In this document: one piece after another, positions 26,075 to 35,869 of the stretch
Layout of the letters: each line of letters starts with the position of its first letter
Position numbering within the stretch: the first letter of the stretch is position 1
Origin: Haloactinomyces albus
GTDB lineage: Bacteria > Actinomycetota > Actinomycetes > Mycobacteriales > Pseudonocardiaceae
DNA: 64,000 bases
Assembly: GCF_031458135.1 (NCBI RefSeq)
Contig: NZ_JAVDXW010000001.1
Coordinates: 1,116,001 to 1,180,000, forward strand
Direction: 5' to 3'
The notes under the pieces: model-generated
What the model was told of the DNA's origin: nothing
Database searches by the model: none
What the model saw: the letters and a program-made list of their open reading frames with translations, nothing else
Program-made: the position numbers and the translations under genes

Positions 26075-26111
26075 ACCGAGAGGGCGCCGACATCATCGGC
26101 GCCCTCTCGGT
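26075..26111 (-). terminator. 16-bp hairpin after tRNA-Asn
   Basis: Arms 26075-26090 and 26096-26111 are perfect complements with a 5-nt loop, 5 nt downstream of the tRNA 3' end on the minus strand. Confidence 0.75.
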
Positions 26112-26116
26112 CTGAG

Positions 26117-26188
<72 letters not shown>

Positions 26189-26429
26189 ATGTTCGGTTCT
26201 CATCACCGGCTGCCCGCTGACGTCACCCAGTTTAGCGCATGGTCCGGAGCGGGTTCACACCCCCCTCCCTTGCGCTTCGGTGAACCTGTGACCAGGAACT
26301 CCGCCACACTCGCAGTGGCCCCACCGCCGGAAGCTGCTGAGCGGGACTTTGCTATTGGAAGTCGCTGCTGGAGCTGCTGCAGCGGCACCACCGATCCTAC
26401 CGCGCCGAGAGCAGCGATCCGCCGAGGCA

Positions 26430-27191
26430 CTACTGCCGGTACGCGACGGCGAAGATGCGCCGGAAGGGGAACCACGTGGTGCCGTCGGCGCGCTGTGGGT
26501 AAGCCGTACGCAGGCGCGGCGCGAGTTCGGCCCGGAACCGCTGCCATCGACTCTCGTCGAGTGCCGCCTCGATGGGGCGCAGCGCCGTACCACCGAGCCA
26601 CTCCAGCACGGGATCCGCACCACGCAGCCGGTGGACATACGTGGTTTCCCACGCGTCGACCTCGAGACCGAGGTCGGCGATCGCCTCGGCGTAACCGGTC
26701 GCAGGCAGCACGCAGTCCGGTTTGCACAACAGTTCTTCGAGATGATCGGGCCATTCCGGCTCCGCCACCAGTTCGTACAGGCTCCGGTGGGCAGGTGCCT
26801 CGAAGTTGCCCGGTACCTGGAACGCGAACCATGCCCCCGGCGGCAGAGCGGGCAGCCATGCCCGCAGCAATGCGACGTGTTCGGGAACCCACTGCAGCAC
26901 GGCGTTGCACACGACCACGTCGGCATCCGCTGCGGGGCGCCAGTCGCGGACATCCGCCAACCGAGCATCGATACCTTCCGCGCGCGCTGCCCGCACCATC
27001 TCGGGCGAGGCGTCGGTCGCTTCGACCGTCGCTTCCGGCCACCGGACCGAAAGCAGCGGCGTGAGGTTTCCCGCACCACAACCGAGGTCGACGACGCGGC
27101 GAGGATTCCGCGCGCCGACCCGAGCCAGCAGATCGTGCGCAGGACGGTCACGGTGCTCGGCGAAGGCCAGATACTGCTGTGGATCCCACAT
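26430..27191 (-). CDS. tam: Trans-aconitate 2-methyltransferase
   Basis: The 253-residue SAM-dependent enzyme methylates trans-aconitate, the spontaneous isomer that inhibits aconitase. The N-terminal MWDPQQYLAFAEHRDRPA is the family hallmark. The SAM motif is VVDLGCGAGNLT, motif II acid is in EATDASPEMV, and VVCNAVLQWVPEH follows. The length fits Tam proteins. The gene stands alone between tRNA-Asn and the dnaG cluster. Confidence 0.9.
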   Translation of the reverse strand: MWDPQQYLAFAEHRDRPAHDLLARVGARNPRRVVDLGCGAGNLTPLLSVRWPEATVEATDASPEMVRAARAEGIDARLADVRDWRPAADADVVVCNAVLQWVPEHVALLRAWLPALPPGAWFAFQVPGNFEAPAHRSLYELVAEPEWPDHLEELLCKPDCVLPATGYAEAIADLGLEVDAWETTYVHRLRGADPVLEWLGGTALRPIEAALDESRWQRFRAELAPRLRTAYPQRADGTTWFPFRRIFAVAYRQ

Positions 27192-27275
27192 GCGTGCCTC
27201 TCGTCCGGCAACGGGGCAGTATGCCCGTACTGTATCGCCGATGATCAGTGCACGCGAGTACTCGGCGGGCAGCGC

Positions 27276-27824
27276 TCACTGTCGGCGGGATTCGCGTACC
27301 GCACGCATCCGCTCGGACACCTCGGACGCAAACCCGGTCAGCGCTTGCTCGTCCGTGCCACGGTCGGCTCGTACCTGCAGGACGATGCCGTCCCGGCCGG
27401 GGATTCGGCGCTGTACGAACCAGGCACCTCCGCCGGGAAGCTCACGATGATGGCTCGATCGAATCGATCCCGTCACTCGCGCGTGCACCGTCTCGGGCAC
27501 ACGCCCGGGCGAGGACAGCGCGAACCGCTGCGCAGAGCGATCGCGTAGCAGCACGGCCGAACCCGCCGTGCCGGACTCCTCGGCCTCGATCAGGGTCAGC
27601 ACTCCGCCATTCCAGGTCGCCTTGCTCAGCAGGTGCCATCCGACACGTCGTGGGGAATCGCCCTCCGGCAGCCACAGGCCCAGACTCGTGGCGACCAGCG
27701 CGCCGCCACCGCTTTCGGCAACAGCCAGGACCTGCTCGTCCGGTTCCAGGCAACCGCGGAAGTCACGGGGCAGGGCGGCCGTTCCGCTCAGGCGCGCCAG
27801 AAACCGCCGCAGCCACGAGATCAT
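27276..27824 (-). CDS. Conserved hypothetical protein coupled to dnaG
   Basis: The 182-residue protein is of the kind found after dnaG in actinobacteria and has no assigned function. It has a basic N-terminus MISWLRRFLARLSG, then beta-rich repeats resembling PH-like strands (EQVLAVAESGGGALVATSLGLWLP, GWHLLSKATWNGGVLTLIEAE, RDRSAQRFALSSP), and a helical end. No signal peptide. Its ATG overlaps the dnaG stop by 4 nt, so the two are translated together. Confidence 0.75.
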   Translation of the reverse strand: MISWLRRFLARLSGTAALPRDFRGCLEPDEQVLAVAESGGGALVATSLGLWLPEGDSPRRVGWHLLSKATWNGGVLTLIEAEESGTAGSAVLLRDRSAQRFALSSPGRVPETVHARVTGSIRSSHHRELPGGGAWFVQRRIPGRDGIVLQVRADRGTDEQALTGFASEVSERMRAVRESRRQ

Positions 27825-29719
27825 ACGACACCACCCATGGCCTGCTCCAGCAACGACTTGCGGTACTGCTCCAGCGCCACCAGGTCACCGAACAGCGCAT
27901 GATACTCATCGGCGTCATCCAGCGGCGACAACCGCTGCACGCGCGACTTGATGTCGGCAATCTGGCCTGCCACGAGGTTCTCCTGCAATCTGGCGATCAC
28001 TCCGGTGACGTACCGATGATCCTGCTCGGATTTCGTGTCCGGCGTCTCCACGGCGAGTTGAGTGAGCAGACTGCGAGCCACCGCACTGTCACAGCACTGA
28101 TGCACAGCATTGATCAGCGCCGGACCGGCAAGCCCCGACACGGTGCCACCCGCCGCGAGTATCGCCTGGTGCAGCTCTTTGTAAACGGGCTCGGTGAAGG
28201 CCTCCTCCGGCAGCGAGTCGTAAACCGGGCCGGCCAGGGCAGGCATCTGCAGCGCGGCCTTCAGCGTCTCGCGCTGTGACCAGCGAGGAAGATCATGCCG
28301 AGGCGGTCGTGGCGGCAGTTCGGCCTCGGTTCCCAGCGTCTCCTGCCCGGCAGGCCGTGCCTGCTTCCTCCGTGGTTTGGCGGAGGTCCCTCCGGCCGAC
28401 TCACGAACGCGTCGTACGACCTGCTTCTCGTCGTCCCAGCCGGTCCACCACGTCAGGTTGACGGCATAACCGTCTCGGCTGGCGGGGTCCTTGATCTGGG
28501 CGACCAGCGGCACAGTGCGCTGCAGCGCCGCCACCCGGCCCTCCACCGAATCCAGGTCGTACCCGGTCAGCAGGCTGCGGATGGCGAATTCGAACAGCGG
28601 CCGCCGCCGCGCGACCAGATCCCGCACCGCCGCGTCACCGGAATTCTGCCGCAGCTCGCACGGATCCATGCCGTCGGGCGTGATCGCGACGTAGGTCTGG
28701 GTGGCGAACTGCTGCTCACCGTCGAAGGCCTTCAACGCGGCCTTCTGTCCGGCCTCGTCGCCGTCGAAGGTGTAGATCACCTCGCCGCGGAAGGCGTCGT
28801 CGTCCATCATGAGCCGGCGCAGCACGGCGACATGCTCATCGCCGAACGCGGTACCGCAGGAGGCGATCGCCGTGGGCACCCCGGCCAGGTGCATCGCCAT
28901 CACGTCGGTGTAGCCCTCGACGACCACGGCCTGATGCCGTTTGGCGATCTCGCGCTTGGCCAGGTCGATACCGAACAGCACCTGTGACTTGTTGAAGATC
29001 GGCGTGGCCGAGGTGTTGACGTACTTGGCTTCGATCGGGTCATCGTCGAAGATGCGCCGTGCTCCGAAGCCGACCACGTCCCCACCCAGATCCTTCAGCG
29101 GCCAGAGCAGGCGCCGATGGAACCGGTCGATCGGTCCGCGGCGCCCTTCCCTGGACAGTCCCGCCTTGTAGAGCTCCTCCAGATCAAAGCCCTTGCCCAG
29201 CAGATGCTTCGTCAGCCGGTCCCAGCCGCTCGGGGCGAACCCACAGCCGAACATGGTCGCGGCGGCCTCATCGAACCCTCGCTCGGCGAGGAACTCCCGG
29301 GCCGGCTGTGCCTCCGGCGAACGCAGCTGTTCGGCGTAGAAATCCGCCGCCACACGGTGCGCCTCCACCAGTCGCGCCCGGGTACCCGGCTCGCGCCGCA
29401 CCGTCGGACCACCATCGGAGTAGCGGAGTTCGACTCCCGCACGATCCGCCAGCCGTTCCACGGATTCGACGAAGCCGAGGTGTTCGGTCTTCATCAGAAA
29501 CGCGATGACATCGCCGCCCTCACCGCATCCGAAGCAGTGGAAGGTGCCGTGACTGGAGCGCACGTTGAACGATGGTGTCTTCTCGTCGTGGAACGGGCAC
29601 AAGCCCTTGAGAGCACCACCGCCTGCGCCGCGCAACGCGACATACTCGCCGACGACATCGTCGATCCGGTTACGTTCGCGGACTTCGGCGATGTCGCTTT
29701 CCCGGATCCGTCCCGCCAC
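27821..29719 (-). CDS. dnaG: DNA primase
   Basis: DnaG makes RNA primers for replication. At 632 residues it is normal length. The CHC2 zinc motif is C41, H44, C62, C65; the Toprim core follows with EGYTDVM and FDGDEAG; the C-terminal helicase-binding domain is present. I place the start at GTG 29719 (VAGRIRESDI), as in relatives; a TAAACT box lies just upstream, which would fit a leaderless message. An in-frame ATG at 29767 is the alternative. A short AT-rich palindrome lies upstream at 29785-29800. Confidence 0.94.
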   Translation of the reverse strand: MAGRIRESDIAEVRERNRIDDVVGEYVALRGAGGGALKGLCPFHDEKTPSFNVRSSHGTFHCFGCGEGGDVIAFLMKTEHLGFVESVERLADRAGVELRYSDGGPTVRREPGTRARLVEAHRVAADFYAEQLRSPEAQPAREFLAERGFDEAAATMFGCGFAPSGWDRLTKHLLGKGFDLEELYKAGLSREGRRGPIDRFHRRLLWPLKDLGGDVVGFGARRIFDDDPIEAKYVNTSATPIFNKSQVLFGIDLAKREIAKRHQAVVVEGYTDVMAMHLAGVPTAIASCGTAFGDEHVAVLRRLMMDDDAFRGEVIYTFDGDEAGQKAALKAFDGEQQFATQTYVAITPDGMDPCELRQNSGDAAVRDLVARRRPLFEFAIRSLLTGYDLDSVEGRVAALQRTVPLVAQIKDPASRDGYAVNLTWWTGWDDEKQVVRRVRESAGGTSAKPRRKQARPAGQETLGTEAELPPRPPRHDLPRWSQRETLKAALQMPALAGPVYDSLPEEAFTEPVYKELHQAILAAGGTVSGLAGPALINAVHQCCDSAVARSLLTQLAVETPDTKSEQDHRYVTGVIARLQENLVAGQIADIKSRVQRLSPLDDADEYHALFGDLVALEQYRKSLLEQAMGGVV

Positions 29720-29784
29720 GCCCGCCAGTTTAGAGGTCGGGGGCAGGTCGGCCGACGGTCTCCCCATCACCCGGGCCGTTGTGA

Positions 29785-29803
29785 AATTTCGCGAGAAATT
29801 GGC
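29785..29803. repeat. 19-nt motif shared with 44457-44475
   Basis: GCCAATTTCTCGCGAAATT is read on the minus strand here and on the plus strand at 44457-44475. It contains the hairpin AATTTC-TCGC-GAAATT. It lies in the gap before dnaG. Such an AT-rich 19-mer repeated exactly in GC-rich DNA is unlikely by chance. Confidence 0.6.
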
Positions 29804-29854
29804 AGCGCCCCCACCGGCATCGAGCAGGCAGGAGGCCGGGTACGGCGACACTGT

Positions 29855-31003
29855 TCAGCTCGGGTCGACCACCCGCGCGAGGAAGTAGAGCGCACCGGTC
29901 GGGCGGTGCCGCACGAGGAACAGGAACGGGCGATCGACCTCGACCCGGATCGGCTCCTCCTCCCGGACCGCGGAGACAAGGCGCATCACGGCGGCGGTGG
30001 CGGCGGCACCTTCGAGCCCGTGCTCGTCCACCCGCAGCACCGACTGGTGCACCATCGCCGACACGCGCAGTGGGGATGTGGTCAACGGGGAGAAGTCGGC
30101 CGCCGGGGTGAACAGCGTGTGCGCCCCGAGTGCGCCGAGCGGGCGTTGTAGCTCGGCATCTCCCGTCACCTCGAACCGGGGCAGCAGCAACTCGATGCGC
30201 CGCTGTCCGGCCGAGGACACCAGGGCATCCAGCCGCGCGGCGTCCAGACCGGACTCGGCAGGCCCCGGTTCACCGTCCGGGAGCAGCACCACGGCTTCGA
30301 CATCGCCTGCGGTGGGCAGAGTCACCACCTGCCACCCGTCGTGGGAGGCATAACCGAGCAGGCGCGTCACTCGCATCGTGGGCACGTCTCGTCTCCCCCA
30401 CGGGGTGTGGAAAGGAACGGGCTCGGTGGCGTGCTCGTCGAAGGGCTCGGTCCATGAAGCTTTCAGGTACAGGGCATTGACCAGGGCTGCCACCGTGTCG
30501 GGATCGACCGTGCCGGGGTGGAGCAATTCCGGGATCAAACCGCGCGTGGTTTCGGCGACATCGGCGTTGATCCGCCGACGCGCCTGGTCCGGAGCCGACC
30601 GGAATGCCGTGTTCCGCAGCGCGCTGCCCGGCCAGTCCCGGATCGCCTGCAGGTAGGACTCCTCGACCGGGAGTGCCTCGTCGGCCCACAGCGTATTGGC
30701 GACGGCCAGTTCCGGAGCGTCCTCGGCACCGAGGTTGCCCGGATCGGCCGCACCGCCGAGCAATTCGAGGAGTTCGGTGAGACCGGCGTTGCTTTCCGTG
30801 GCACGCAACGCTGTGAACAGTTCCGCACGGGTGCGACCGCCCGTAGCGGCCGCGGCCAACCCCAGGGCACTGGCCACCGAGTAGGGCGACCAGCAGAAGT
30901 TCTCCTTCGCAGGAGGGGTGAGCTGACGATGCAGGGACAGGCTGAAGTCGAGGTGGTTGCTCACGGCCGCGCTGGACTCCCTCCACATGGGCGGGTTCGA
31001 CAT
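29855..31003 (-). CDS. Serpin-family protease inhibitor
   Basis: The 382-residue protein is a full serpin without a signal peptide, so it should act inside the cell or be released on lysis. The C-terminal signature FLFLVRHRPTGALYFLARVV (360-379) is complete. The reactive-loop hinge at 327-337 (EHGLEGAAATA) has the small residues needed for loop insertion, so it is likely inhibitory. Alignment by loop length puts P1 near V343-S344, but this is uncertain. Start codon may instead be ATG 30988 or GTG 30964. It is downstream of a small gene and convergent with nothing; target unknown. Confidence 0.92.
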   Translation of the reverse strand: MSNPPMWRESSAAVSNHLDFSLSLHRQLTPPAKENFCWSPYSVASALGLAAAATGGRTRAELFTALRATESNAGLTELLELLGGAADPGNLGAEDAPELAVANTLWADEALPVEESYLQAIRDWPGSALRNTAFRSAPDQARRRINADVAETTRGLIPELLHPGTVDPDTVAALVNALYLKASWTEPFDEHATEPVPFHTPWGRRDVPTMRVTRLLGYASHDGWQVVTLPTAGDVEAVVLLPDGEPGPAESGLDAARLDALVSSAGQRRIELLLPRFEVTGDAELQRPLGALGAHTLFTPAADFSPLTTSPLRVSAMVHQSVLRVDEHGLEGAAATAAVMRLVSAVREEEPIRVEVDRPFLFLVRHRPTGALYFLARVVDPS

Positions 31004-31144
31004 CGATGATCGGTCGAACCGTCACCGAGTCTGCCAGTCGCAGGCGCCGGACGGAGCCCGGCGAGCCGCTCGGCAATCACCGAGGCGACTCGTCGGTACC
31101 CGGTCCACCGGTCTCTCTCACCGGCTTGCCCTATCGGGCCCGTC

Positions 31145-31339
31145 TCACCGGAGCGACTCTTCGATGTCCGACAGTCCCATGAGACGAAGTTCCTGGGCGA
31201 TGTAGTCGGCTGCGCGCTGTGCTTCGGGGTCCTGCCAGCGCAGGTCGTTGACCCAGGCGGCCAGATCGTCGGTGTTGATGTACGGCTCGCCATCGGCGAC
31301 GAGCTTCTGGATGTAGTGCCGGTTCGGTTGCTCGGTCAC
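31145..31339 (-). CDS. Small conserved-looking protein, 64 residues
   Basis: I do not recognise a named family. The protein is helical and acidic: MTEQPNRHYIQKLVADGEPY, then DDLAAWVNDLRWQDPEAQRAADY and LRLMGLSDIEESL. AAGGAG lies 7 nt before the GTG start, good evidence for translation. It sits between dgt and the serpin gene on the same strand. Confidence 0.65.
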   Translation of the reverse strand: MTEQPNRHYIQKLVADGEPYINTDDLAAWVNDLRWQDPEAQRAADYIAQELRLMGLSDIEESLR

Positions 31340-31506
31340 GGCGTTTCTCCTTGCGGCGTGGGCTCGGGGCGCCCGGCCGCAGAGTACGGGGTCGGGGTCG
31401 GGATCGGGGGTTCACCCGAATCAGCGACGCTGATCCGAATAAACGATACGCTGTGTAAGTATTTTGCCGAAAGGGGTCCGGCTTATGCCGCCTGACCTGA
31501 CATAGG

Positions 31507-32802
31507 TCACATCATCGCCGAGTCGGTGCCTACACACTGTTGATGCCACGCGGAGGCTTGAGCATCGGTCAGCGAGGCAACCTGGTCCAGCACCACCCGG
31601 AGCCGGGCACTGTCGTCATCGGCACCCCGCCACGCCATGGCCAGTGCGGGATCCAGCGAACCCGGCGCCGTCTCGACGAGCGCCCGGACCAGCTCGGTCA
31701 ACACCACGCGCTGGCGCCGCTGCAGCCGCAACCGTTCGGGATCGCTCATGACATAGCGCAACGCCACCGCCTTGAGGACCGTGACCTCGGCGACCACCTT
31801 CTTCGGAAGCACCAGGGCGGCGCGGTACCGCGTCAGCGGCCCCGGCCCGAACGCGCTTCGGGTGTCCGATACCGCGGCAGTGGCGAACCGACCGACGAGT
31901 TCACTGGTCAGTCGCTTCAATGCGACTTGAGCCTGCAGTGATCCGTCGTAATCCAGCACTGCGGCAACAGCGGGCAGCTCGACCAGTTCCATGGCGGCCG
32001 GTTCGAGCAGTTCGACGGTTTCCGGCGAGCGGGTTTCGTGCCGGAAGTGCTTCGCCGCCATCCGCACGATCTCCGTGCGCTCCTCCGGCCGTGCCAACGC
32101 CCGCAGTGAGATCCGACCGGAATGCACCCCGTCCTCGACATCGTGCACCGAGTACGCCACATCGTCGGCCCAATCCATGATCTGGGCCTCCAGGCATCGC
32201 TGCCCCGCAGGGGCACCCTGGCGCATCCACTCGAACACGTCGAGGTCGGAGTCGTACACACCGAACTTGGTGTTGCCCGGTTGCTTCGGCCACGGGTATT
32301 TGGTCGCCGCATCGAGGCTCGCGCGCGTGAGGTTGAGCCCGCGCCCGGTACCACCGGAATCGACCAGCTTGGGTTCGAGCCGTGTCAGGATGCGCAAGCT
32401 CTGGGCATTGCCCTCGAAGCCGCCACAGCCCTCCGCAAGGGCATGCAAGGCCTCCTCTCCGTTGTGCCCGAACGGCGGATGGCCGAGATCGTGGGCCAAT
32501 CCCGCGGTATCGACCACGTCCACATCGGCGCCCAGTTCGTGCGCGATTCCCCGTCCGATCTGGGCGACCTCCAGCGAGTGAGTCAACCGCGTACGCGGAA
32601 CATCACCCTCACCCGGCCCCATGACCTGGGTTTTCCCAGCCAGGCGACGGAGTGCGGCGGAGTGCAGTACCCGCGCGCGGTCCCTGGCGAAGTCGGTCCG
32701 GTTCGCCACTTCCGAACCGGGCAGGGCAGCCTCTTTCGGCGGCTCCGGCAGGAGCCGCTCGGTGTCGTGCTCACCGTATCCGGGCGGATCACCGGGTTCC
32801 AT
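31507..32802 (-). CDS. dgt: dGTP triphosphohydrolase
   Basis: The 431-residue enzyme of the HD superfamily splits dGTP (and probably other dNTPs) into deoxynucleoside and triphosphate. The HD ligands are visible: H75 in RLTHSLEV, H104-D105 in AHDLGHPPFGH, with D at VAYSVHDVEDG completing the site. N-terminal RTDFARDRARVLHSAALRRLAGKTQV is typical. It is near dnaG as in M. tuberculosis (Rv2344c-Rv2343c). The order links dNTP control with replication priming. Confidence 0.94.
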   Translation of the reverse strand: MEPGDPPGYGEHDTERLLPEPPKEAALPGSEVANRTDFARDRARVLHSAALRRLAGKTQVMGPGEGDVPRTRLTHSLEVAQIGRGIAHELGADVDVVDTAGLAHDLGHPPFGHNGEEALHALAEGCGGFEGNAQSLRILTRLEPKLVDSGGTGRGLNLTRASLDAATKYPWPKQPGNTKFGVYDSDLDVFEWMRQGAPAGQRCLEAQIMDWADDVAYSVHDVEDGVHSGRISLRALARPEERTEIVRMAAKHFRHETRSPETVELLEPAAMELVELPAVAAVLDYDGSLQAQVALKRLTSELVGRFATAAVSDTRSAFGPGPLTRYRAALVLPKKVVAEVTVLKAVALRYVMSDPERLRLQRRQRVVLTELVRALVETAPGSLDPALAMAWRGADDDSARLRVVLDQVASLTDAQASAWHQQCVGTDSAMM

Positions 32803-32851
32803 CGGCCACAGCCTACGATGCCGAGCCGTCGAACTCCCGCGAACGCGACCG

Positions 32852-33526
32852 CTATCCCAGGCCCGCCCCGGAAATCTCCGCGGAGGAGTGGGTCAGGCGG
32901 TAGTACAGCAGGGCCGCTGTCTCCCGCAGAATGTACTGCCGCTGGATCTCGCGAGTCCGCACGATCGGGCCGGTCCGGGTGGGTGATGTCCACGCCCGCA
33001 GTCCCGCATTGTCGGCCATGATCCGGGACCGCAGCGAGTGCCACGGGTCACTGACGATCAGTGCTGTCTGCCACGCGCGTTGTTCGGCCAGATTCGCCAC
33101 CGCACGGATACTGCGCAGCGTGTCCCGGCCCGTTTCGACGTCGACGACGCTCTCCGGGGAGACACCGTGGTCGACCAGCCACATCCGGCCGGCCTGAGCC
33201 TCGGTGTAGTTGTCCCCGGCCTGGTTGCCCCCCACCGTCACGATGTACTCGGAATAGCCCTGTCGGTACAGATCGAGGGCGTGCTCCAGGCGTGCCTGGA
33301 GCACTTCGGAAGGCTCACCGTTGTACTGGGCGGCCCCCAGAACGACGATCATGTCGGCCTGCCGCGCCTGATCGACCCGAGCGACCTGCCACACCCGCAC
33401 CCCGGTGCCCACGACCACCAACAACGCCACCAGTGCGGTACCGAAGACGAGACGCCGCCCCGGCCGAACGGGATGTGGCCTGGAACGGGTTCCTCGGGTG
33501 GTGTCATGGAAAGTCACGCCACTCAT
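32852..33526 (-). CDS. YdcF/DUF218 family membrane-anchored protein
   Basis: The 224-residue protein has a basic N-terminus, one membrane helix (about 27-45) and an outer DUF218 domain starting ADMIVVLGAAQYNG. Other family segments are RLEHALDLYRQG, YIVTVGGNQAGDNYTEAQ, VVDVETGRDTLRSI and ALIVSDPWHSLRS. Relatives (SanA, ElyC, YdcF) act in envelope processes, but no reaction is established. It lies 49 bp upstream of dgt on the same strand. Confidence 0.85.
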   Translation of the reverse strand: MSGVTFHDTTRGTRSRPHPVRPGRRLVFGTALVALLVVVGTGVRVWQVARVDQARQADMIVVLGAAQYNGEPSEVLQARLEHALDLYRQGYSEYIVTVGGNQAGDNYTEAQAGRMWLVDHGVSPESVVDVETGRDTLRSIRAVANLAEQRAWQTALIVSDPWHSLRSRIMADNAGLRAWTSPTRTGPIVRTREIQRQYILRETAALLYYRLTHSSAEISGAGLG

Positions 33527-33610
33527 CGTTTCAGACCCTCACCGGATCCCGCGCTGTGGCAATTTCCGGCAAAACCGCACGCCCCCGCCACAGGACCAAC
33601 CGGACACCGC

Positions 33611-35002
33611 CTAGCAGCCGATGAGGCGCGCGGCGAGGTACGACTCCAGTTGATCCATGGCCACGCGCTCCTGAGCCATCGTGTCGCGCTCGCGGACCGT
33701 GACCGCGTGGTCGGACAACGAGTCGAAATCGATCGTCACGCAGAACGGCGTACCGATCTCGTCGTGCCGACGGTAACGGCGGCCGATCGCACCCGCATCG
33801 TCGAAGTCGATGTTCCAGTTCCGCCGCAGGCGTGCGGCCACATCACGTGCCTGCGGAGACAGGTCGGCGTTACGCGACAGCGGCAGTACCGCGACCTTGA
33901 CCGGTGCCAGCCGCCGATCCAGTTGGAGCACGACACGCTTGTCGACGCCGCCCTTGGCGTTGGCGGCCTCGTCCTCACGGTAGGCATCGATGAGGAAAGC
34001 CATCATCGGCCTGCCGACACCGGCCGCGGGCTCGATGACGTACGGGCGGTAGCGGGAGTTGCTCACCTGATCGAAATAGGACAGGTCCACCCCGGAATGA
34101 TTGGAATGCGTCGAGAGGTCGAAGTCGGTGCGGTTGGCGACACCTTCGAGCTCACCCCACTCCTGGCCGGAGAAGCCGAAGCGGTACTCGATGTCGACGG
34201 TGCGTTTCGAGTAGTGCGACAGCTTGTCCTTCGGGTGCTCGTAATGGCGCAGATTGTTCGGATCGACTCCCAGGTCGGTGTACCACTCGGTGCGGTTGTC
34301 GATCCAGTACTGGTGCCACTGCTCATCCTCGCCGGGTTCGACGAAGAACTCCATCTCCATCTGCTCGAACTCGCGGGTGCGGAAGATGAAGTTGCCGGGC
34401 GTGACCTCGTTGCGGAACGACTTGCCGACCTGGCCGATGCCGAACGGTGGCTTCTTGCGTGCCGTGGTCATCACGTTGAGGAAGTTGATGAAGATGCCCT
34501 GCGCGGTTTCCGGCCGCAGATAGTGCAGGCCTTCCTCGGTGTCCACCGGTCCGAGGAAGGTCTTGAGCAGGCCGTTGAACATCTTCGGCTCGGTGAACCG
34601 GCCCCGGGTTCCGCAGTTGGGGCACGGCACATCACCGAGATCGCCCTCGGCGATGTCCTTGCCGGTGCGTTCCACGTATTCCTCGACGAGTTGATCGGAG
34701 CGGAAACGCTGGTGACAGAAGGTGCACTCCACCAGCGGGTCGACGAACTCCTGGACGTGACCGGAGGCCTCCCACACCTGGCGCGGCAGGATCACCGAGG
34801 AGTCCAGCCCCACGATGTCGTCGCGGCCCTGCACCATGTACCGCCACCACTGGCGCTTGATGTTGTCCTTGAGTTCCACGCCGAGCGGGCCGTAGTCCCA
34901 TGCAGACCGAGTACCGCCGTAGATCTCACCACTCGGGTAGACGAAACCACGACGCTTGCACAGGTTGACGATCGTGTCGATCTGGTCGGCGGGCACGTTC
35001 AC
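33611..35002 (-). CDS. glyS: Glycyl-tRNA synthetase, dimeric class II
   Basis: The 463-residue enzyme charges tRNA-Gly. It is the alpha-2 type of actinobacteria, eukaryotes and archaea. Recognisable are [25 protein letters not shown] at the start (motif 1 region), zinc-like pairs CTFC and CPNC, motif 2 [11 protein letters not shown] and motif 3 [14 protein letters not shown], then the anticodon-binding domain. GTG 34996 (VPADQIDT) has GGAG 5 nt upstream and may be the true start instead of GTG 35002. Divergent from the smtB-zur pair, as in Rv2357c-Rv2359. Confidence 0.96.
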   Translation of the reverse strand: MNVPADQIDTIVNLCKRRGFVYPSGEIYGGTRSAWDYGPLGVELKDNIKRQWWRYMVQGRDDIVGLDSSVILPRQVWEASGHVQEFVDPLVECTFCHQRFRSDQLVEEYVERTGKDIAEGDLGDVPCPNCGTRGRFTEPKMFNGLLKTFLGPVDTEEGLHYLRPETAQGIFINFLNVMTTARKKPPFGIGQVGKSFRNEVTPGNFIFRTREFEQMEMEFFVEPGEDEQWHQYWIDNRTEWYTDLGVDPNNLRHYEHPKDKLSHYSKRTVDIEYRFGFSGQEWGELEGVANRTDFDLSTHSNHSGVDLSYFDQVSNSRYRPYVIEPAAGVGRPMMAFLIDAYREDEAANAKGGVDKRVVLQLDRRLAPVKVAVLPLSRNADLSPQARDVAARLRRNWNIDFDDAGAIGRRYRRHDEIGTPFCVTIDFDSLSDHAVTVRERDTMAQERVAMDQLESYLAARLIGC

Positions 35003-35245
35003 TCCACGCTGGTCAAGGGGGCCGATCCAGTCGGGGTTGGCCGAACTGGGATGACGATGATTCTCCCAGCGTACTCAGCCGGTGCCGAGGCGCGGTCCGC
35101 CCCCACCGCTGTCCGCCGGAACGCTCCCGTTTCGACGTGGCGGGCTCAGGTCCGCCGTACGCACCGGCTCGACCAGTACGATGGAGGCGGAAAACATCCG
35201 TGTTCGAGGTGAGGCGAATGCCCGAGGCTCACCGGAGAGGAAGTC

Positions 35246-35869
35246 ATGCCCGCCGCCGGTCCGGATCCCGTTCCAGAAAAGGCGCGGCCGACCACGGATC
35301 GCGGTGATTCGACGAGCACGGAGAGACACGGCGCAGAGCGCCCCGTTGCGGAAAATCCCGAGCCCACCGGGCATCCGGAAATCGCAACACCGCCCGAAAC
35401 CGCAGGATACCCCGAAACCGCAGGGCAGGATCTGTGCTCTCCGGAGCGGACCGCACCATATCCCGCTCCCCGCTACGCTGCAGCGACACTCTCCGAGGCA
35501 GGGGAACTGCTCCGGGCGCTGGCCGCACCGATTCGTATTTCCATCGTCCTGCAATTGCGTGCCGCCGAGTGCTGTGTGCACGAACTGGTCGATGCGCTCG
35601 GGGTGACCCAGCCACTGATCAGTCAGCACCTGCGGGTGCTGAAATCCGCCGGTGTCGTCCACGGACAACGCCGCGGCCGCGAGGTCGTGTACCGCCTCGT
35701 CGACGAGCACCTGGCGCATATCGTGGTGGACGCGGTTGCCCATGCGGAGGAAACCTCCGGTGCACAATCGTCCCGGGCGCAATCAGCCGGGACACCATCG
35801 CCCGGGGCCCACACCGAATCCACGGCAACTTTGGCACAGCACAGCCGACACCGACAGGAGACAGCGTGA
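35246..35869 (+). CDS. smtB: ArsR/SmtB-family metal-responsive repressor
   Basis: The core (about 78-165) is a winged helix: LRALAAPIRISIVLQLRAAECCVHELVDALGVTQPLISQHLRVLKSAGVV. A VDEHLAHIVVDAVAHAEE segment supplies the alpha-5 His/Asp/Glu residues used for zinc sensing. Tails of about 75 residues before and 40 after the core are Pro/Thr/Ser-rich and look disordered. The gene overlaps zur by 4 nt. The same pair in M. tuberculosis is Rv2358-furB, where SmtB is released from its operator by zinc; I infer the same here. The ATG has AGAGGAAG upstream. Confidence 0.88.
   Translation: MPAAGPDPVPEKARPTTDRGDSTSTERHGAERPVAENPEPTGHPEIATPPETAGYPETAGQDLCSPERTAPYPAPRYAAATLSEAGELLRALAAPIRISIVLQLRAAECCVHELVDALGVTQPLISQHLRVLKSAGVVHGQRRGREVVYRLVDEHLAHIVVDAVAHAEETSGAQSSRAQSAGTPSPGAHTESTATLAQHSRHRQETA

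Noticed and set aside
33038-35212. Long plus-strand frame opposite glyS
   Set aside because: Shadow; glyS motifs 1-3 on the minus strand are unmistakable.
35003-35245. Zur box before smtB or glyS
   Set aside because: No TGAAAA-type palindrome is visible in the gap.
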